6,024 nucleotides of DNA from the NCBI GenBank assembly GCA_030589825.1, contig JAUUZT010000055.1, positions 1 through 6,024 of the forward strand. The letters run 5' to 3'. Source of the DNA: Dehalococcoidia bacterium (GTDB taxonomy: Bacteria > Chloroflexota > Dehalococcoidia > GIF9 > AB-539-J10). The notes beneath the pieces were generated by a model. That model ran no database searches and was not told the DNA's origin. It was given only the letters and a program-made list of their open reading frames with translations. Each line of letters opens with the position of its first letter. Position 1 is the stretch's first letter. Both the position numbers and the translations under genes were made by a program. Positions 1 to 5,522 of the stretch are shown one piece after another.

Positions 1-83
1 ATGCTCGTAGTAAAGGGACCGTCGTTGATATTGTGATTGAAGATATGGATCAACAAGTACAGCAAAGGAATATGGAGAAGTAA
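1..83 (+). CDS. C-terminal fragment of an unrecognised protein upstream of fabF
   Basis: An open frame enters from the left edge (first full codon at base 3) and ends at TAA 81-83. It gives 26 residues beginning ARSKGTVVDIVIEDMD and ending QQRNMEK. The tail is hydrophilic and charged, with a short beta-like stretch (TVVDIVI). I do not recognise the family. Its stop lies only 9 bases before the fabF ATG, and the likely fabF ribosome binding site sits inside its last codons. The two genes are therefore probably co-transcribed, which makes a fatty-acid-synthesis role possible but unproven. The alternative is a chance open frame, but the tight spacing argues for a real gene. Confidence 0.6.
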   Translation, partial: ARSKGTVVDIVIEDMDQQVQQRNMEK

Positions 84-92
84 AGATGCAGA

Positions 93-1343
93 ATGGCAAA
101 TAATAGAAACCTGAAAAGAGTTGTTATCACCGGTGTTGGTGCTGTTACCCCAGTGGGTATAGGAGTTGAACAGACGTGGCAGGCTTTGTGCCAAGGGAAA
201 TCAGGGGTATCAAAAATCACCAAATTTGATTCTTCCAACCTAAAAACACACATTGCTGCTGAACTAAAGAATTTTCAGGCTGAAGACTACTTGGACAGAA
301 AAAAAATAAGGAGGACTGACCCCTTTATCCACTATGCTCTGGCATCTGCCTATATGGCTTTAGATGATTCCAGATTACAAATAAATGGTAATAACAGTGA
401 CAGGATAGGGGTTGTTGTGGGCACTTCTGTTGGTGGCCTGACTACATACGGGAAGACTCTTTTTTCCCTTCAGGAAAATGGGCCGAAAAAGGTCTCTCCC
501 TTCTTCGTTACCAGCTTTATACCGAACATGGCTATAGCTGAGATTGCTATTACATTTGGTGTTACAGGACCAAGCAAGTGTGTGGTTTCTGCATGTGCCA
601 CTGGAACTCAGTCTATTGGAGAAGCTTTTAGACTCATACAATATGGTGAAGCAGAGGCGGTGATTACGGGAGGGAGTGAGGCCTATCTAATTCCTTTGGG
701 TATAGCGGGTTTGGGCAGGATGGGAGCAATATCTTGTAGAAATGAGGAGCCAGAGAAAGCATCACGTCCATTTGAAAAAAACCGTGATGGTTTTGTGCTT
801 GGGGAAGGCGCTGGCATTATTATCCTTGAAGAACTTGGCTCAGCTATAAAAAGAGATGCCAATATTTATGCAGAGATCGTTGGCTACAGTACTAATATAG
901 ATGGCTTCCATGTAACGGCACCTGATGCAGGAAACCAGGCTAAGTGTATGAAATTGGCATTAAAGGACGCAGAAATCCCTGCTAACGAGATTGACTATAT
1001 AAATGCACATGGTACATCTACTGTACTTAATGACCTGGCTGAAACTGAGGCAGTAAAGATTGCTTTAGGAGATCACAGCAAGAAGGTGGCGATAAGTTCA
1101 ATCAAGTCGATGACTGGCCACTTATTGGCGGCTGCAGGGGTTGTAGAAGCTATTTCTACTGTACTAACGATAAGGGACGACATTATTCCACCTACTATAA
1201 ATTATGAAACTCCCGATCCCGAGTGTGACTTGGTTTATGTGCCAAATGTAAGCAGAAAGACGACAGTACATACAGCCTTATCCAATTCCTTTGGATTTGG
1301 AGGAATAAATGCCAGCCTCATCTTCAAGCAGTTTGAACAATAA
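93..1343 (+). CDS. fabF: 3-oxoacyl-[acyl-carrier-protein] synthase II (FabF)
   Basis: FabF performs the condensing step of type II fatty acid elongation in the cytoplasm: acyl-ACP plus malonyl-ACP gives 3-oxoacyl-ACP and CO2. The 416-residue product is the usual length. The N-terminus reads KRVVITGVGAVTPVG (residues 8-22). The thiolase-fold triad is complete: nucleophile Cys168 in VSACATGTQ, His306 in NAHGTST and His343 in SMTGHLLAAAG, with Lys338 just before it. The gatekeeper loop is SFGFGG (399-404). One small oddity is TSTVLND, where most relatives have Pro instead of Val. The ATG at 93 is the only in-frame start after the stop at 81-83. A GGAGAAG at 74-80 serves it with a long 12-base spacing. 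It follows an unidentified gene by 9 bases and converges on degV. KAS I (FabB) is a less likely alternative because the length, the TSFIPNM segment and the GFGG loop are FabF-like. Confidence 0.96.
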   Translation: MANNRNLKRVVITGVGAVTPVGIGVEQTWQALCQGKSGVSKITKFDSSNLKTHIAAELKNFQAEDYLDRKKIRRTDPFIHYALASAYMALDDSRLQINGNNSDRIGVVVGTSVGGLTTYGKTLFSLQENGPKKVSPFFVTSFIPNMAIAEIAITFGVTGPSKCVVSACATGTQSIGEAFRLIQYGEAEAVITGGSEAYLIPLGIAGLGRMGAISCRNEEPEKASRPFEKNRDGFVLGEGAGIIILEELGSAIKRDANIYAEIVGYSTNIDGFHVTAPDAGNQAKCMKLALKDAEIPANEIDYINAHGTSTVLNDLAETEAVKIALGDHSKKVAISSIKSMTGHLLAAAGVVEAISTVLTIRDDIIPPTINYETPDPECDLVYVPNVSRKTTVHTALSNSFGFGGINASLIFKQFEQ

Positions 1344-1374
1344 AATGTTACTGCCTGTCTCGAGTAGTTTTATT

Positions 1375-1401
1375 TCAGGTAGATAGCCTGATATTATTTT
1401 T
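1375..1401 (+). terminator. Weak candidate intrinsic terminator after fabF
   Basis: TCAGGT at 1375-1380 can pair with GCCTGA at 1386-1391 (five Watson-Crick pairs plus one G-T) around a five-base loop. The T-rich run TATTATTTTT follows at 1392-1401. The hairpin lies in the 50-base gap between the converging fabF and degV genes, and the T-run overlaps the end of degV. The stem is short, so this is only plausible. An alternative longer-loop pairing (1351-1357 with 1376-1382) is also possible. Confidence 0.35.
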
Positions 1402-2230
1402 CAACTAACGCTGCTGCCAGTGCACCTGGCCCAAGATAAGTGCCAATTGTTGAGCCAATTATCGATTCATAGGGCTGCTTATCTGGGAATGATGAATGTA
1501 TACAAGTGGCTAATGATTCTAGTTCACTTGGAGTTGTGGCATGAGCTATAGCTATCTCTCTTGGATTGTTGGACTTGCTTATTAAATCGCATATTCTGGC
1601 TATTGCTTTAGAACGACCACGTACTCTCTCAAGAGGATAGACTTCTCCTTTTTGTATTGTTATCAGGGGCTTAATATTAAGCACGGAACCTAGTAGTGTC
1701 TGTGCTTTTCCCAATCGACCCCCTTTATGTAAGTATTCCAACGTGTCTACTGTGGCATAACAGTGTGTTTTTGATATGGTTTGAGTTATCAACTCTGTGA
1801 TTTCATGTAGATTTGCTCCGGCTTGTGCTGCCTTGGCAGCGATAACAACAACAAGTCCCAAAGCAACCGTTGTTAATTGGGAATCAATTACTTTTATCTG
1901 ACAGTCTGCTTCAATAGAATTCTGACTTACAACAGCAGAATTGTAGGTGGCACTAAGCTTGGCTGAGATGTGAATGGAAATAATTTCATTGGTCTCAGCG
2001 GCAAACTTGTTATAAACCTCTATAAATGTCCCTGAGGATGGAGCGGATGTTTTCGGTAATTCATTTTCCGTTGTCAGTCGTTGATAAAATTCATCAGTGG
2101 TGATATCAACCCCATCTTGAAATACTTCCTGCCCAAAATGAATGTACAATGGTACTACAGCGATGTCCAGTTCTTGCGCTACTTTAACAGGGATATCGGC
2201 TGTGCTGTCGGTTACAACTTTAACTGTCAT
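1394..2230 (-). CDS. degV: DegV family fatty-acid-binding protein
   Basis: The product has 278 residues, typical for DegV/EDD-fold proteins. These bind a long-chain fatty acid in a buried pocket; in some Gram-positive bacteria members (FakB) hand it to a fatty acid kinase. Visible family motifs are VTDSTADIP (6-14), the ligand-contacting TSAPSSGTF (61-69), HISAKLSATYNSA (87-99), TLEYLHKGGRLG (163-174), an RVRGRSKA segment (202-209) and the closing GTYLGPGALA (263-272). No signal peptide or membrane segment is seen, so it is cytoplasmic. A strong AGGAGGA site (2235-2241) sits 4 bases from the ATG, and the tlpA stop is only 14 bases upstream, so it is the third gene of a ccdA-tlpA-degV unit. 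No FakA kinase gene is in the window, so kinase partnership cannot be judged here. Confidence 0.93.
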   Translation of the reverse strand: MTVKVVTDSTADIPVKVAQELDIAVVPLYIHFGQEVFQDGVDITTDEFYQRLTTENELPKTSAPSSGTFIEVYNKFAAETNEIISIHISAKLSATYNSAVVSQNSIEADCQIKVIDSQLTTVALGLVVVIAAKAAQAGANLHEITELITQTISKTHCYATVDTLEYLHKGGRLGKAQTLLGSVLNIKPLITIQKGEVYPLERVRGRSKAIARICDLISKSNNPREIAIAHATTPSELESLATCIHSSFPDKQPYESIIGSTIGTYLGPGALAAALVEK

Positions 2231-2234
2231 ATTA

Positions 2235-2241
2235 TCCTCCT
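2235..2241 (-). promoter_or_regulatory. Strong ribosome binding site of degV
   Basis: On the minus strand AGGAGGA stands four bases before the degV ATG, within a GGAAAGGAGG stretch that closely matches the anti-Shine-Dalgarno complement. It starts right after the tlpA stop codon, so degV probably initiates independently despite sharing the message. It is the best site in the window. Confidence 0.8.
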
Positions 2242-2244
2242 TTC

Positions 2245-2799
2245 CTAATCTTCTTTCAGTAATTTGTCTATGCTTTCGCGTAGATTATTCTCGTTAGCGA
2301 ATTCTCCCAGCTTGAAATAACGAACGATACCTTGGCTGTCTATAAAAAAAGTGACAGGGAAAAAGCGTATTCCATAAGCTGAACTTGCTTGCTTATCGAG
2401 ATCAATAGCAACAATAAAATATTGTTCAGTATCGGCGAAGAAATCTTTGATGTTTTCCCTGCTGTCATTAGCGTTGATAGTTAGAATTGTTATTTTATCG
2501 GAGTAATCCTTGCTCGCTGCATTGAGATAAGGCATTTCTGTTATGCATGGTGCACACCCTAGATGCCAAAAATTAAGTATCACCGGTTTTCCTTGTAACT
2601 GAGATAGGGTTACTTCCGTATTTGACAATGTTGATAAGGTGAAGTCGGGAGCGACGGTTTCTTCGTCTGGTGCTACTAATCCTAGTTCATCAGCGGGAAC
2701 TGTTGAATTGCAACCTAACATAAATATACACAATGATAGTATAAAAATGAATAGAAGTGTGAATGATATTTTAATTTTCTTTAGTTTAAAATAATACAT
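2245..2799 (-). CDS. TlpA/ResA-type thioredoxin-fold lipoprotein
   Basis: A 184-residue membrane-anchored thiol-disulfide oxidoreductase. The basic start (KLKKIK), a hydrophobic stretch at about 11-28 and MLGC at 27-30 form a plausible lipobox, with Cys30 the lipidated residue. A linker follows to about residue 48. The AhpC-TSA/Redoxin domain begins at APDFTLSTL (50-58) and carries GKPVILNFW (70-78), the redox site CAPC (Cys82 and Cys85) and the cis-proline in FFPVTFF (Pro148). The usual WASWCxPC context is WHLGCAPC here. Such proteins reduce disulfides in extracytoplasmic proteins such as apocytochromes. The adjacent ccdA, which would supply electrons, supports that role, though no cytochrome gene is present to fix the substrate. 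An in-frame TAA lies four codons upstream, so the ATG at 2799 is the natural start. The gene follows ccdA through a five-codon ORF and is followed by degV. A peroxiredoxin is unlikely because both CXXC cysteines are present. Confidence 0.9.
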   Translation of the reverse strand: MYYFKLKKIKISFTLLFIFILSLCIFMLGCNSTVPADELGLVAPDEETVAPDFTLSTLSNTEVTLSQLQGKPVILNFWHLGCAPCITEMPYLNAASKDYSDKITILTINANDSRENIKDFFADTEQYFIVAIDLDKQASSAYGIRFFPVTFFIDSQGIVRYFKLGEFANENNLRESIDKLLKED

Positions 2800-2816
2800 T
2801 ATTGATTCTTACTCAT
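2799..2816 (-). other. Five-codon ORF (MSKNQ) linking ccdA and tlpA by TAATG overlaps
   Basis: On the minus strand the ccdA stop TAA (2818-2816) shares its last A with an ATG. This opens ATG AGT AAG AAT CAA TAA, and that TAA shares its last A with the tlpA ATG (2799). A GGGAGGA site inside the last ccdA codons lies about 11-12 bases before the mini-ORF ATG but about 28 bases before the tlpA ATG. The arrangement suggests that ribosomes reach tlpA by termination and re-initiation. The reading is direct; the coupling is inferred. Confidence 0.5.
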
Positions 2817-3493
2817 TAAATAATAATTCCTCCCAGGTTCCCTGTCAAAATAAGGATTCCAACTGTAATCAATAACCCGGCACTAACTATTGAGGTTACA
2901 AGTGCGTGACGGCTGAGCCATTTTAGATGGGGGGTAATTGTTCCTATAGCCAGACTTACTATAAGAAAAGGTATTCCCAGTCCCAGGCAATAGGCGACTA
3001 AAAGATATATTCCCTGCCATACTGTTTGTGATGTAGAGGCTAAAGCCAGTATGCCTCCTAATACGGGCCCGACACAGGGGATCCAGCCCAGAGAAAAAAT
3101 CGCTCCAATTGACAATGATCTTATATAGCCTGAGCCCTTAGCCTGATTGAAGCTAAGTCGCTTCTCATAATTCAACCAAGATATTTTGGTAGCAGCTACC
3201 AAGAAGAGACCAAACAGGATTAATAGAATACCTGCTATGCTATTTAGTAAGCTAATAGGGATCATAGCGCCCAATAGTCCCATAGAAGCCCCCAATAGAA
3301 TAAAAAACAGGGAGAAACCAGCTATAAAGCTGAGAGTGTGCAGTATAACGTGTCTACGGCTTGGGGGGGTGGAACTAAGGACTGACGTGCCGGCTATAGT
3401 GGCAAGGTATACAGGAACAAGTGGCAGGACACAAGGAGACAGAAATGAGAGTATCCCTGCTCCACAAGCTACCAGAAGAGATATATCTGACAT
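2816..3493 (-). CDS. ccdA: CcdA/DsbD-type cytochrome c biogenesis transmembrane protein
   Basis: A 225-residue polytopic membrane protein that moves electrons from cytoplasmic thioredoxin to extracytoplasmic thiol oxidoreductases. Two internally related halves each carry the conserved Cys-Pro motif: LSPCVLPLVP (18-27, Cys21) and IPCVGPVLG (138-146, Cys140). These are the paired redox cysteines of the LysE/CcdA fold. Hydrophobic segments at roughly 5-33, 53-75, 83-102, 127-150, 160-184 and 199-218 fit the expected six helices. A GGGTAGG site (3500-3506) lies six bases before the ATG. It is the first gene of the unit with a TlpA-like lipoprotein and degV, and the neighbouring thioredoxin lipoprotein is its likely electron acceptor. 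The size fits short CcdA rather than full DsbD, as no periplasmic domains are attached. Confidence 0.95.
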   Translation of the reverse strand: MSDISLLVACGAGILSFLSPCVLPLVPVYLATIAGTSVLSSTPPSRRHVILHTLSFIAGFSLFFILLGASMGLLGAMIPISLLNSIAGILLILFGLFLVAATKISWLNYEKRLSFNQAKGSGYIRSLSIGAIFSLGWIPCVGPVLGGILALASTSQTVWQGIYLLVAYCLGLGIPFLIVSLAIGTITPHLKWLSRHALVTSIVSAGLLITVGILILTGNLGGIII

Positions 3494-3525
3494 TTTAAAC
3501 CTACCCTTTTATAAATTAATTACTA

Positions 3526-3534
3526 ATAATACCA
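3526..3534 (-). promoter_or_regulatory. Candidate extended -10 promoter for ccdA-tlpA-degV
   Basis: On the minus strand the sequence TGGTATTAT fits an extended -10 (TGN followed by TATTAT) about 33 bases before the ccdA ATG. No good -35 hexamer is found at 17 bases. The palindrome at 3560-3580 would be centred near -50 of the resulting start site, a position typical of activator binding. The assignment rests on motif match and location only. Confidence 0.35.
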
Positions 3535-3559
3535 TTTAGAAGGAAAGATGAGATATAAC

Positions 3560-3580
3560 TAATAAGGGAATCCCTTTTTA
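3560..3580. repeat. 21-base palindrome upstream of ccdA (possible operator)
   Basis: Arms TAATAAGGGA and TCCCTTTTTA match as inverted repeats at 9 of 10 positions around a single central A (3570), with a perfect AAGGGA/TCCCTT core. A one-base loop does not suit an RNA hairpin, so a binding site for a dimeric regulator is the better reading. It lies in the gap between ccdA (minus) and the tRNA genes (plus). Confidence 0.4.
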
Positions 3581-3627
3581 TGTTCATTACTAGTTTGAAT
3601 TTTCGAATACTAGCATTAACCTGTTTC

Positions 3628-3654
3628 CAATTCAAATGAATTGTTCATGGAACA
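3628..3654. repeat. Two overlapping palindromes in the ccdA/tRNA divergent gap
   Basis: CAATTCA-AA-TGAATTG (3628-3643) is a perfect inverted repeat with seven-base arms and a two-base centre. It overlaps TGTTC-ATG-GAACA (3642-3654), a perfect repeat with five-base arms and a three-base centre. A looser symmetric element with CTAG ends lies just before them (3590-3613). They may be regulatory sites or incidental symmetry in AT-rich DNA. No regulator gene is in view. Confidence 0.35.
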
Positions 3655-3717
3655 TGCAATTGTCGTTTTTTAGTATTTACCTTACAATCTTCAAATTACT
3701 ATCACGGCAGGATAATG

Positions 3718-3726
3718 TGCTATAAT
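3718..3726 (+). promoter_or_regulatory. Candidate promoter for the tRNA-Ala/tRNA-Ser pair
   Basis: TGCTATAAT is a perfect extended -10 box (TGN plus consensus TATAAT) ending 14 bases before the tRNA-Ala 5' end. This gives a start site near 3733 and a short leader. The -35 region is weak (best is TTACTA at 3696-3701 with a 19-base spacer), which an extended -10 can tolerate. Position and match make it the best promoter call in the window. Confidence 0.6.
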
Positions 3727-3740
3727 AGCGTGCTACTTAT

Positions 3741-3813
3741 GGGGCTGTAGCTCAGCCGGGAGAGCGCCTCCTTTGCAAGGAGGAAGTCAGGGGTTCGAGT
3801 CCCCTCAGCTCCA
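3741..3813 (+). tRNA. tRNA-Ala (anticodon TGC)
   Basis: This is a complete 73-base cloverleaf. The acceptor GGGGCTG (3741-3747) pairs with CAGCTCC (3806-3812). The pairing includes G3-U70, the main identity element for alanyl-tRNA synthetase. The D stem is GCTC/GAGC. The anticodon stem CCTCC/GGAGG encloses loop TTTGCAA with anticodon TGC, and the T stem AGGGG/CCCCT encloses TTCGAGT. The discriminator is A3813. The next bases are CAA, so CCA is not encoded and must be added by the nucleotidyltransferase. The gene is nine bases upstream of tRNA-Ser and probably co-transcribed with it. Confidence 0.98.
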
Positions 3814-3822
3814 CAAATAAGA

Positions 3823-3914
3823 GGAGGGATCGCATAGAGGTCTAGTGCGGCCGCCTGCTAAGTGGTTACTCCGAGAAATTGGAGTCGTGGGTTCGAATCC
3901 CACTCCCTCCGCCA
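3823..3914 (+). tRNA. tRNA-Ser (anticodon GCT), CCA encoded
   Basis: This is a class II tRNA. The acceptor GGAGGGA (3823-3829) pairs perfectly with TCCCTCC (3904-3910). The discriminator G3911 is usual for serine tRNAs, and an encoded CCA follows at 3912-3914. The anticodon stem GCCGC/GTGGT carries loop CTGCTAA with anticodon GCT, reading AGC/AGT. The long variable arm ACTCC/GGAGT with an eight-base loop is the hallmark that SerRS recognises. The T stem GTGGG/CCCAC encloses TTCGAAT. No clear terminator follows. Confidence 0.97.
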
Positions 3915-4084
3915 TTTTCTTTATAGATGTTTTAACCCTATTTCTTTCAGAGAGGCCTTTCGATTAGATAAGGGCTGATTTGGTGGAATTTGAAGTGCGT
4001 AAAATGTAGGTCGACCATTGGAAACACAGTACTTATCAACTACGGGTATAAAATAATTACCTGGATGGCAGAACTAATAATTTC
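3915..4084. other. Non-coding spacer between tRNA-Ser and the phosphomutase gene end
   Basis: These 170 bases separate a rightward tRNA transcript from a leftward gene end, so both transcripts should stop here. I find no convincing hairpin plus T-run on either strand. The only small symmetry is the eight-base palindrome GGTCGACC (4009-4016). No ORF, direct tRNA-end repeat or integration scar is visible. Confidence 0.5.
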
Positions 4085-5521
4085 TTAAAGTTCTATGAGT
4101 TGTTTACCCTCATTTAGTAGTTCGCTAACTTTTTCCGGGCTTTCAGCCTCGGCATATATACGAACTAATGGCTCTGTGCCAGAGAAGCGTATAAGTAACC
4201 ACGATTTATCAATGAGCTGGAAGAGAAAACCATCTGTTGCCTTTATACTGGCGACTTTGATACCAGCTATGGTATGCGGTTGAATATTACTGAGTTTGTG
4301 TATGATTGTTTGACGTTTGTCATCGGAGATGTGTGAGTCGATTCGGTCGTAGTAGTGTGGTCCAACTTTCTTATACAGTTGGGCCAGAAGTTCAGAGGGG
4401 GTTTTCTTTGTTTTAATCATGAAGTCCAGGAAATACAGCCCGGCGAGAATGGCATCTCTTTCCGGGATATGGTGGCAGAAACCATATCCACCACTCTCCT
4501 CGCCCCCAATAAGGGCATCTTTTTGTAACATCAGCGGTGCAATATATTTGAAGCCAACCGCTGTTTCATATACCGGTACATGGAATATTGTTCCTAGCTT
4601 GGAGACCATCTCTGTGGAGGTAACTGTTTTAATAATAGCACCACGTTCTCCTCTTATTTCTAATAAGTATAAACTAAGCAATGCAAAGACTTGGTGCTGA
4701 TTCAGGAAGCTTCCGTTTTCATCTATGATGCCAATACGATCAGAGTCGCCATCGGTGGCCAATCCAATATCAGCCTTTTGCTCGACCACCAATTTAGAGA
4801 GTTTACCAAGGTTCTTAGTTATCGGTTCTGGATTGATGCCAGGGAAAGAAGGATTTCTTTCCCCATTGATCTCGTTAACTTCTATTCTTCCACCCTCGAG
4901 AATTTCCTTAAAGTAACCAGAACCAGCACCGAACATCGAATCGACGATAACTTTTAGCTTGTGTTGGCGTAGCTCTGTTATATCGACGAGCTGAAATAAT
5001 TGTTTAAAGTACTCAGGAGAGGGATCCAGGTAGTTCAGGAGGCCTCCTTCCAGGGCTTCATTGAGTGTAAGCTTCTGAAAGGAAGGTTTAAGCTTACCTG
5101 TAGTTAATTGGTGGATGTTCTGTTCTATCTGAGAGATTATTTCGCTTGGAGCGCTGGCACCCTGTTGGGTTTTATATTTAAGACCATTCCAGGAGGCTGG
5201 GTTATGGCTGGCAGTGATGATGATAGCGCCGGCAGAGTTGGTGCTTAATACACTGTAACTCACTACTGGAGTAGGAGCGGATTTTGAACATAAATGGACC
5301 TTAATATTATTGCTGGTTATTACTTCAGCAGCTGCAGCAGCAAAATGCTCTGAGGCAAAGCGGGTGTCGTATCCAATAACCAATCCAACTTAGCTGAGGC
5401 CATTCTGCTTCAGATAATCTGCTACGGCTTGGGAACAAATGCGTACGTTGTCAAAGGTGAAATTCTCTGCAATGATTCCGCGCCATCCGTCTGTCCCAAA
5501 GCTAATTGCGTTTTTAGTCAT
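4085..5521 (-). pseudogene. Phosphoglucomutase/phosphomannomutase family protein, interrupted by in-frame TAA
   Basis: This alpha-D-phosphohexomutase interconverts hexose 1- and 6-phosphates through a phosphoserine enzyme. The frame starts at ATG 5521-5519, one base after the metK stop, with AGGGGTGAT (5533-5541) as ribosome site. It opens with the family N-terminus SFGTDGWRGIIAENFTF (7-23). Codon 44 is TAA (5392-5390), after which the same frame continues as VGLVIGYDTRF to the normal end. Counting the stop as one position, the full length is 478, normal for the family. Later motifs are intact: TASHNP with catalytic Ser105, metal loop DGDSDR (257-262), sugar loop GGEESGG (339-345) and phosphate loop RFSGTEP (445-451). 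The EESGG loop favours a glucose-type mutase over GlmM (EQSGH), without proof. A TTG at 5383 opens the remaining 432 codons, but it has no ribosome site and would lose the TDGWRG strand. Recent nonsense mutation, sequence error and readthrough are all possible. Homology is certain; functional state is not. Confidence 0.85.
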
Positions 5522-5522
5522 G

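Noticed and set aside
375..641. Minus-strand 88-residue ORF
   Set aside because: It is antisense within fabF, with no family signal.
3186..3539. Plus-strand 117-residue ORF
   Set aside because: It is antisense to ccdA, whose motifs and hydrophobic pattern are convincing. The plus-strand frame has no recognisable domain.
3642..3654. SOS/LexA box
   Set aside because: The sequence is GTTC-N3-GAAC, the reverse arrangement and wrong spacing for the GAAC-N4-GTTC type of box, and no damage-response gene is next to it.
3741..4084. Integration site or island boundary at the tRNA genes
   Set aside because: No repeat of either tRNA 3' end, no integrase and no composition break is seen in the window.
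4419..4957. Several plus-strand ORFs of 63 to 93 residues
   Set aside because: They lie opposite the well-conserved phosphomutase frame and have no domain or proper initiation context.
4085..5383. A complete 432-residue phosphomutase starting at TTG 5383
   Set aside because: The conserved N-terminus FGTDGWRG lies in the same frame upstream with its own ATG and ribosome site. The TTG has no ribosome site and would cut the first domain.
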